Source: an uncultured Bacteroidales bacterium
Lineage (GTDB): Bacteria; Bacteroidota; Bacteroidia; Bacteroidales; UBA11471
Length of the DNA stretch: 64,000 nucleotides
Assembly: GCA_947589325.1 (NCBI GenBank)
Contig: CANQAM010000001.1
Location: 152,190 to 216,189 of the forward strand
Direction of reading: 5' to 3'
Made by a program: the position numbers and the translations under genes. Under the pieces are notes generated by a model. The model was not told the origin of the DNA. It ran no database searches and saw only the letters and a program-made list of their open reading frames with translations. Positions 58,353 through 64,000 of this stretch are shown here, piece after piece. Each line of letters begins with the position of its first letter. Position 1 is the first letter of the stretch.

Positions 58353-60379
58353 AAAAGACAGTCATCATGCTATCATTTGCAACAGCTATGGTTCTGTGCG
58401 CGTGCGGAGACAAGCCGGCTAAGGCAAAGCCGATAGACCAAGCCAATTTCGATTTCTCCGTTGCACCCGGAGAAGATTTTTACCAGTACGCCTGCGGCGG
58501 CTGGATGCGCAATAATCCGTTGAAACCCGAATACAGCCGTTACGGCTCCTTCGACCGTCTGGACGAAATGTGCGAAGAACAGGTGCGCGGATTGGTGTTG
58601 AAGTTGAGCGAGACCGAACAGCCTGCCGGCAGCACGGCGCGCAAAATAGGCGACCTCTATAATCTGGGTCTCGACAGCGTGCGCCTCAACAGCGAGGGCG
58701 CTGCTCCGGTAATGGGCGACCTTGCACGGATTGCCGCCGCCGAAACCCGCAGCGACATAGCCGCTCTTGTAGCCGCCTTGCACCGCACCGGTACCGACGC
58801 ATTTTTCGGCACGTATGTCGATGCCGACAGTAAAAACAGTTCCATGAATCTGTTGAGCATTTATCAGGGTGGAATAGGCATGGGCGACCGCGACTATTAT
58901 CTCATTGACGATGCCGAAAATGCGGCCCTCCGCCAAGCCTACGAAAAATATATCGAAACCCTTTTCACGCTGGCGGGATATACGCCTGAGGATGCCGTTT
59001 CGGCACGTCGTTCGGTGATGAAAATCGAGACCGAACTGGCCCGCCTCTCTTTCTCCCGCGAAAAACAGCGCGACCCTTATGCCAACTACAACCGTATGCC
59101 TTATTCCGATTTTCTCGCGTGGGCGAAAGGATTCGACTGGCAAACCTACTTTACGGTATTGGGTGCGGACAGTCTGCAACATCTCGATGTAAGCCAACTT
59201 CCGTATTTCAAGGGCTTCGACAAATTCTATACGGAACTGTCGCCGGCTGAAATCAAAGATTATCTCTCGTTCTCTCTGCTCAATAGCGCATCGTCTTTTT
59301 TGAGCGACGATTTTTCTGCCGCCCGCTTCGATTTTTACGGACGCACCCTCTCGGGACAGCAGGAGCAGCGCGCCCGCTGGAAACGCTCGTTGGGCACGAC
59401 CGATGCCATATTGAGCGAAGCGCTGGGCGAAGCCTATGTCGCCGAATATTTCCCGCCGGAGGCGAAAGAGCGCATGTTGAAACTCGTCGCCAACTTGCAG
59501 ACGGCATTGCACGAACATATCGCCAATCTCGAATGGATGAGCGACGAAACCAAAGCCAAAGCGCAGGAAAAGCTCTCCGCCATTACCGTGAAAATCGGCT
59601 ACCCCGACAAGTGGCGCGACTATTCCGCCCTGAATATATCGACGGATAAAAGTTATTGGGAAAATGTGAAAGCGGCATCGGAGTTCAACACCGACTATAT
59701 GCTCGCCCGCATCGACAAGCCCGTCGATAAGTCGCTTTGGTACATGAGTCCCCAAACGGTGAATGCCTATTACAATCCCACGACGAACGAAATTTGCTTC
59801 CCCGCCGGAATATTGCAGCCGCCCTTCTTCTACTTCGATGCCGACGATGCCGTGAATTACGGTGCCATCGGGGTGGTTATCGGGCATGAAATGACGCACG
59901 GATTCGACGACCAGGGTCGCCAGTACGACAAAGAGGGAAATCTGAGCGACTGGTGGAGTGCCGAAGATGCCGCCCGGTTCACCCGCAGGGCCGACCGCCT
60001 TGCCGAGCAGTACAGCAGCATCGTCGTGCTCGACACCGTACACGCCAACGGTCGTTACACGCTGGGCGAAAACATCGCCGACCAAGGCGGTCTGCGCGTC
60101 GCTTACACCGCTTTCAAAAATGCAGTGAAAGATATGGACTTGCAACCGATAGACGGCTTTACGCCCGAACAGCGTTTCTATTTGGCGTATGCCAATTTGT
60201 GGGCAGGCAATATCCGCGACGAGGAAATCCTACGCCGCACGCGCATCGACCCCCATTCGCTGGGTAAATGGCGTGTCGATGCCGCCCTGAAAAACATTCA
60301 GACTTTCTACGACGCCTTCGGCATCACCGAAGGGCAGCCCATGTATATGGCACCCGAAGAGCGGGTCGTTATCTGGTAA
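58349..60379 (+). CDS. M13-family zinc metallopeptidase, lipoprotein (PepO-like)
   Basis: A 676-residue neprilysin-type endopeptidase. The signal sequence ends in a lipobox (FATAMVLCACGDK), so it is anchored in the envelope. The N-terminal M13 half (DFSVAPGEDFYQYACGGWM) precedes the catalytic part with NAYYNPTTNEICFPAGILQPPFF, zinc motif HEMTH near 513-517 with FDDQGRQYDKEGNLSDWW, and the third ligand block ENIADQGGLRVAYTAF. It degrades short peptides. Its ATG overlaps the ABC-F stop, so translation is coupled, although the two functions have no obvious relation. Confidence 0.95.
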
Positions 60380-60380
60380 T

Positions 60381-60974
60381 ATGGTTGCGCCGTCGCTTGT
60401 TCCGGTGGAGCGCCACCCGCTCGTCCCGTTTCTGCCCGAAAATGCCCGCGTACTGATGCTGGGCAGTTTCCCGCCGAAGCGGGAGCGTTGGTGCATGGAC
60501 TTTTTCTACCCGAACTGGCAGAACGATATGTGGCGCATCATGGGACTCGTGTTCCATGACGACAAAGACCGTTTTGCCGACGTGCCGCACCGCCGTTTCG
60601 TACAGGAGCGCATCGAGGCATTTTTGCGGGAGAAGGGCATCGCCCTCTACGATACCGCGACCGCCGTGCGCCGGCTCAAAGACAATGCGTCGGACAAGTT
60701 TCTCGAAGTGGTGGAACCGACCGACCTGCCGGCGCTGTTCGAGCACGTGCCGCAGTGTTGCGCCGTCGTCGCCACCGGACAAAAAGCCGTCGAGACCTTT
60801 TGTGCTGTTATGGAGGTGGAGCCGCCCCGCGTGGGCAGCTCCACCCCATTTACCCATGCCGGCAGGCAGATGCGATTTTACCGTATGCCTTCGTCTTCGC
60901 GCGCCTATCCGCTGGCGTTGTCCGACAAAGCAGCAGCCTACGCCTCCCTGTTCCGTCGGGAGGGTATGCTCTGA
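60381..60974 (+). CDS. Uracil-DNA glycosylase superfamily protein, hypoxanthine/deoxyinosine glycosylase type
   Basis: A 197-residue enzyme. The motif LMLGSFPPKRERWCMDFFYPNWQNDMWRIMG matches the family 6 or HDG-like subgroup of the UDG fold, where the start LGSxP and the following asparagine-rich segment form the base pocket; a closing MPSSSRAY block holds the DNA-intercalating loop. Family members excise deaminated bases such as hypoxanthine. The substrate preference is inferred. It begins one base after the M13 stop and is the last gene of that unit, ended by a clear terminator. Confidence 0.82.
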   Translation: MVAPSLVPVERHPLVPFLPENARVLMLGSFPPKRERWCMDFFYPNWQNDMWRIMGLVFHDDKDRFADVPHRRFVQERIEAFLREKGIALYDTATAVRRLKDNASDKFLEVVEPTDLPALFEHVPQCCAVVATGQKAVETFCAVMEVEPPRVGSSTPFTHAGRQMRFYRMPSSSRAYPLALSDKAAAYASLFRREGML

Positions 60975-60986
60975 GAAAATAGTTGA

Positions 60987-61023
60987 TACCCTGTTGCATA
61001 AGACGTGCAGCAGGGTATTTTGT
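60987..61023 (+). terminator. Terminator after the DNA glycosylase gene
   Basis: ATACCCTG-TT-GCA pairs with TGC-AG-CAGGGTAT around an AAGACG-type loop, followed by T residues. Confidence 0.75.
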
Positions 61024-61030
61024 TTTGCAT

Positions 61031-61063
61031 AAAAAAAGCGCGACCGGAATTTCCGACCGCGCT
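61031..61063 (-). terminator. Terminator after tRNA-His
   Basis: On the minus strand AGCGCGGTCGG pairs with CCGGTCGCGCT (two G-U) and is followed by seven T, three bases past the tRNA. Confidence 0.8.
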
Positions 61064-61065
61064 AG

Positions 61066-61140
61066 GGTGAAAGATGGGGCTTGAACCCACGACCTTCGGG
61101 ACCACAATCCGACGCTCTAACCAACTGAGCTACATTCACC
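61066..61140 (-). tRNA. tRNA-His (anticodon GTG)
   Basis: The gene includes the extra 5' G of tRNA-His (G-1 opposite C73). The acceptor GTGAATG pairs with CTTTCAC apart from one T-T, D arm GCTC/GAGC, anticodon loop TTGTGGT, T arm GTGGG/CCCAT with TTCAAGC. There is an A-C mismatch at the base of the anticodon stem (TCGGA/CCCGA). CCA is not encoded. Confidence 0.94.
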
Positions 61141-61276
61141 ATGTCGCCTTGCTTTCGCAAAAGCGATGCAAAGATAAGCGCATTCTTCGGATTAGCCAAA
61201 TATTTATCCCGAAAAATTTTCTCGGAAATTTTCAGAAGGCACAAAATCGAAATGCGACAGGAATTTATCTTAAAAT

Positions 61277-62398
61277 TTAGAACGGCTGTCTCCGGAGCCA
61301 TTCGTTCATGAAGCGGTCGTATATTATGTAACCGTTGTCGGTTTGATAGACCAATTCGTTGTGGAGCAATTTTTTCAATGCATCGCTTACGCTGCTTGCA
61401 CGGAGTTTATGTCTGTTTAAGAAATCTCCGGACTTTACCTCTTTGATGCAGCCTTCGTAAGCGATTGCTTTCAGCAGACGCACTTGCCCCGTTGAATACG
61501 CTTTTAATAAATCGGCATAAGAGTAGCTCTGTTCTGAAATAATCTGTTCGATGGCATATCCGACCAGCTCCATATCCACGTCGCGGTTGTAGCTGTATAG
61601 TCGGTTGAGAAGGCTTTGCACATACCATGTATGCCCTTCGAATTTATCGTAAATCGTGTCGAAAACTTCCTGCGGCAGCAGGGTGTGCTGCTTGGAAAAA
61701 TGGGTTGTTGCAAAACGGGCATATTCCTTGCGGTCGATCGTATTGAGGGTAAGCAATTGCGTACTTTGGTAAAACGGCTTCTTCGACGACATAAACATCT
61801 CTTGCATTACGTGTTGCTTGCTGCCGGCAAAAATAAAATGAACATTCGGTAAAAATTGAATGTAGGAGCGCAGTAGTGCCTCGATTCCTTTTTCCGGATA
61901 TTCGGCAATTTGTTGGAACTCGTCGATAGCGATATAGCAGCGTTTCTCGGAGGAAGCGAGATAGTCGAATATCTCTTTTAGCGTATTCTGCTCTTCGGCG
62001 GGCGACACGTCGATTGTTACTTTGGGAGTCCCTGTCAATTCGTCGAAAGTGAATACGGGACGACAGCTGCAGATAAACTTCCCGATACGGTTCAATGCTT
62101 TTTGTGGAGCTGAATCTAATTTTCCCAATACGGTATGGGCGAACAAACGCACAAAGTCGCCTATCGATTGCGTGGAATATATATCCATATAAATTGTAAC
62201 GATGTCAGGCGCTTGTTCTTTCAGCCGGTGGAAAGTATGGTGAATCAATCCGGTTTTCCCCATACGGCGGGGTGCGATGAGGGTAATGTTGCGTTCGTTG
62301 TGGAGTGCTTGAAGAAGGGTCTCGGTCTCGCGCTCACGGTCGCAGAAAAACTCCGGGCTGTGATAGCCTGAAATCAAAAAAGGATTATTCGGTTTCAT
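61277..62398 (-). CDS. AAA-type ATPase of the archaeal/STAND-like ATPase_2 family
   Basis: A 373-residue protein. The P-loop is LIAPRRMGKTGLIHHTF (Walker A at about 42-49), and Walker B is CYIAIDEFQQIAEY near 155-165; a sensor block IFAGSKQHVMQEMF follows. The C-terminal part (about 290-373) is a winged-helix-like domain. Such stand-alone ATPases are widespread in Bacteroidetes in many copies, with no settled function; some lie in defence or mobile regions. It is A+T-rich and divergent from a DUF6922 gene and nucleotidyltransferase remnant. Inverted CGTAAC repeats lie upstream of its start. Confidence 0.85.
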   Translation of the reverse strand: MKPNNPFLISGYHSPEFFCDRERETETLLQALHNERNITLIAPRRMGKTGLIHHTFHRLKEQAPDIVTIYMDIYSTQSIGDFVRLFAHTVLGKLDSAPQKALNRIGKFICSCRPVFTFDELTGTPKVTIDVSPAEEQNTLKEIFDYLASSEKRCYIAIDEFQQIAEYPEKGIEALLRSYIQFLPNVHFIFAGSKQHVMQEMFMSSKKPFYQSTQLLTLNTIDRKEYARFATTHFSKQHTLLPQEVFDTIYDKFEGHTWYVQSLLNRLYSYNRDVDMELVGYAIEQIISEQSYSYADLLKAYSTGQVRLLKAIAYEGCIKEVKSGDFLNRHKLRASSVSDALKKLLHNELVYQTDNGYIIYDRFMNEWLRRQPF

Positions 62399-62417
62399 AT
62401 TTCATTTCTATAATTCC

Positions 62418-62450
62418 GTTACGGATTTATCGTAACGCAAATATCGTAAT
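62418..62450. promoter_or_regulatory. Inverted GTTACG/CGTAAC repeat upstream of the ATPase gene
   Basis: GTTACG (62418-62423) and CGTAAC (62431-62436) form a perfect 6-bp inverted repeat with a 7-base spacer. A third copy CGTAAT follows at 62445-62450. A near-consensus -7 box GATATTTG (complement of 62438-62445) lies between, so the repeat overlaps the likely transcription start of the ATPase gene. Confidence 0.45.
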
Positions 62451-62563
62451 GTTTTTTGTAACTGCAAAAAAATCTTTGAATAATTTGGCGAAAAAAATTT
62501 TCTCCAAAATATAAAATGGTGGCAATGATGCGTTTTTCAATAAGAAAACAGTATATTTACAAT

Positions 62564-62890
62564 ATGAATGTTCGGGAACATATTGTCGATAAGTTGATTG
62601 CATCAGGCGGATTTTGGTCTTATGACAAAAAATCCGTTCGCGAGCATATATCCGATGAGCAGCTTATCGAGGCGACGCTCGAAAGGCTCGACCTCGACGA
62701 TATCGATTTGTTATTCGACATCTTCCCGATGCAAAAAATCAAAGCGGTATGGCGGCAATCTATGGTCATTCAGAATGATTATTATTACTCGCTCAACCGA
62801 TTTTTTGCGTGGTATTATTTCGGCATACGCCGTCCCGACCGCTATTTGAAGGCGATAAATACCCGTCATTTGTCAAAACTTACGGTATGA
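62564..62890 (+). CDS. DUF6922-like protein, partner of an AbiEii-type nucleotidyltransferase
   Basis: A 108-residue protein (MNVREHIVDKLIASGGFWSYDKKS... DIFPMQKIKAVWRQSMV... NRFFAWYYFGIRRPDRYL). Proteins of this shape precede nucleotidyl transferases of the AbiEii family in Bacteroidetes, in an arrangement like a two-gene toxin-antitoxin; here its stop overlaps the next start by ATGA. I recognise the family by pattern, not by function. The ATG at 62564 is favoured because TATATTTA (62552-62559) looks like a -7 box just upstream, giving an almost leaderless message; upstream ATGs at 62516 and 62528 are less likely. Confidence 0.65.
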   Translation: MNVREHIVDKLIASGGFWSYDKKSVREHISDEQLIEATLERLDLDDIDLLFDIFPMQKIKAVWRQSMVIQNDYYYSLNRFFAWYYFGIRRPDRYLKAINTRHLSKLTV

Positions 62891-63127
62891 AAGGGCTGTC
62901 CCAAAATACGGAAGTCATTATCGAGAAACTCTCTTTGCTCGATTGTCTTGTCGGCTGGACTTTGGTTGGCGGAACTCGCAATGCTCACCAATCATAATCA
63001 TTTTGAGGAAGACAGAAATTTTGCCCAACTTGATCCGGCAATAACCATATCGGCAATTGAAATCGAGGAGTATATCAGAGGGCTGCTTTTGCAAAGTCCG
63101 GCGACTGCGATTCGCAGCAAAAAATAA
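62887..63127 (+). pseudogene. AbiEii-type nucleotidyltransferase gene with large internal deletion
   Basis: The first 28 or so codons (MKGLSQNTEVIIEKLSLL... WTLVGGT) match the beginning of AbiEii-family nucleotidyltransferases, in which VGGTALSL leads to the catalytic GS/D motif. That reading frame then breaks off near 62974-62980 and stops at 62997. From 62981 another frame gives NHNHFEEDRNFAQLDPAITISAIEIEEYIRGLL, which matches the C-terminal end of the same family. The middle, including the nucleotidyltransferase aspartates, is missing. Intact homologues are usually 250-300 residues, so roughly 600 bases are gone. The partner DUF6922 gene remains whole. Confidence 0.75.
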
Positions 63128-63148
63128 TCCTCCTTTGCGGGGAGGATT
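63119..63148 (-). terminator. Terminator of folD
   Basis: AATCCTCC pairs with GGAGGATT (63126-63133 and 63141-63148), with ATTTTTT following on the minus strand. Confidence 0.8.
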
Positions 63149-63172
63149 ACGGTATGGAGCAGGGGAGAGGTC

Positions 63173-64000
63173 TTACTTGTAAATCGCTTTTTTGCCTGCT
63201 AACAGCGTGTTCCGCATCAGCGAAACGATGGTCATGGGACCCACGCCGCCCGGTACGGGCGTGATGTAGGAGCACTTCGGCGACACTTCGGCGAAAGCCA
63301 CGTCGCCGTTGAGGCGGAAGCCCGATTTTTTCGAGGCGTCGGGTACGCGGGTCGTTCCCACGTCGATGATTACGGCGCCCTCTTTTACCATATCGGCGGT
63401 AACGAAATCGGGTTGTCCGAGTGCCGCGATGATGATGTCGGCTTGCCGGCACATCTCTTTCAGGTTTTTCGAGGCGCTGTGGCACACCGTTACGGTGGCG
63501 TTGCCGGGTTCCGATTTCTGCATCATCAGCGTGGCGACCGGCTTGCCCACGATGTTGCTGCGTCCCAGCACCACACAGTGTTTGCCCTTCGTATCGATGT
63601 CGTAGCGGCGGAGCAGCTCCATGATGCCGGCGGGTGTGGCGGAGACGAAGCACGGCAGACCTATCGACATGCGTCCGACGTTGATGGGGTGGAAACCGTC
63701 TACGTCTTTCCGGTAGTCGATAGCCTCGATGATGCGCTGTTCCGAGATATGTTTCGGCAGCGGCAGCTGCACGATGAAGCCGTCGATGTCGGGGTCGTTG
63801 TTCAGACGCTCCACTTCGGCGAGCAGCTCGTCTTCGGTAATATCGTTTTCGTGGCGGATAAGCGTCGATTTGAATCCGCACTGTTCGCACGCCTTCACTT
63901 TGTGAGCGACGTATGTCTCGCTGCCTCCGTCGTGTCCCACTAATATGGCGGCGAGGTGAGGAATCTTTCCGCCCGCTGCGCGTATGGCAGCCACTTCTTC
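63173..64000 (-). CDS. folD: Methylenetetrahydrofolate dehydrogenase/cyclohydrolase, N-terminus cut by the window
   Basis: At least 276 residues are present, and the frame runs through the window edge, so the start codon lies beyond 64000. The bifunctional enzyme interconverts 5,10-methylene-, methenyl- and 10-formyl-tetrahydrofolate. Visible motifs are [23 protein letters not shown] with the active-site tyrosine-lysine region, [37 protein letters not shown] and the C-terminal [11 protein letters not shown]. The missing part should be about 15-20 residues. Confidence 0.96.
   Translation of the reverse strand, partial: EEVAAIRAAGGKIPHLAAILVGHDGGSETYVAHKVKACEQCGFKSTLIRHENDITEDELLAEVERLNNDPDIDGFIVQLPLPKHISEQRIIEAIDYRKDVDGFHPINVGRMSIGLPCFVSATPAGIMELLRRYDIDTKGKHCVVLGRSNIVGKPVATLMMQKSEPGNATVTVCHSASKNLKEMCRQADIIIAALGQPDFVTADMVKEGAVIIDVGTTRVPDASKKSGFRLNGDVAFAEVSPKCSYITPVPGGVGPMTIVSLMRNTLLAGKKAIYK

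Noticed and set aside
61066..63148. Integration of an island into tRNA-His
   Set aside because: The ATPase/DUF6922 segment lies on the 5' side of the tRNA, no duplicated 3' tRNA end was seen, and there is no integrase.

Overview
The window looks like a stretch of chromosome from a gut-type Bacteroidales bacterium of moderate to high G+C for that order. Evidence for this: many genes are preceded by the Bacteroidetes sigma-factor promoter (TTTG, about 19-22 bases, then TAnnTTTG); gene content is typical of the order (pyrG-yidC, rplY-pth-S4, thrA/ApgM-like/thrC, GT3 glycogen synthase with GT35 phosphorylase, an S1 protein of about 600 residues); and several large secreted polysaccharide-degrading enzymes carry C-terminal sorting-type domains. 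A Barnesiella- or Muribaculaceae-like genome would fit, but genus cannot be fixed from sequence alone. There is no rRNA operon, CRISPR array or insertion sequence.

Layout. 1-2.5 kb: end of yebC, a two-gene toxin-antitoxin-like module (DUF4160 gene with a frameshift, DUF2442-HTH gene) with a perfect palindrome inside its promoter, and an AraC regulator. 2.6-10 kb: rpsA, a secreted alkaline phosphatase, a 7TM-HD phosphodiesterase, a flavodoxin-family protein and an MFS transporter. 10-14 kb: queD-queE, then a McrBC type IV restriction system whose McrB carries two PUA/EVE-like reader domains. 14-27 kb: GH28 pectinase, thrA, an ApgM-like protein in the homoserine kinase position, thrC, GH29 fucosidase, endonuclease IV, PL11 rhamnogalacturonan lyase. 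27-42 kb: glycogen phosphorylase and synthase, PL1 pectate lyase, yidC, pyrG, S4 protein, pth, rplY, tRNA-Arg, phosphoglycolate phosphatase, sugar O-acetyltransferase. 42-52.8 kb: dnaE, trxA, two different MscS channels, DoxX, an ACP-like protein without the phosphopantetheine serine, an HU-SPOR membrane protein, a TPR protein and a clostripain lipoprotein. 52.9-61 kb: CE8 pectin methylesterase, an ABC-F ATPase translationally overlapping an M13 peptidase, a DNA glycosylase, tRNA-His. 61.3-64 kb: an ATPase, a DUF6922 gene, an internally deleted AbiEii-type nucleotidyltransferase, and the start-truncated folD.

How the parts relate. The clearest functional theme is pectin breakdown: GH28, PL1, PL11 and CE8 (plus a GH29 fucosidase) are all predicted to be exported, yet they are dispersed among housekeeping genes with no SusC/SusD pair in view. 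A second theme is defence: an apparently intact McrBC, one TA-like pair damaged by a frameshift, and one nucleotidyltransferase module damaged by an internal deletion. Most remaining genes are core metabolism, translation and envelope functions. No wholly new multi-gene system is proved here; the best leads are the double-reader McrB, the palindromic operator of the DUF4160/DUF2442 module, the serine-less carrier protein, and a start-less small membrane ORF.
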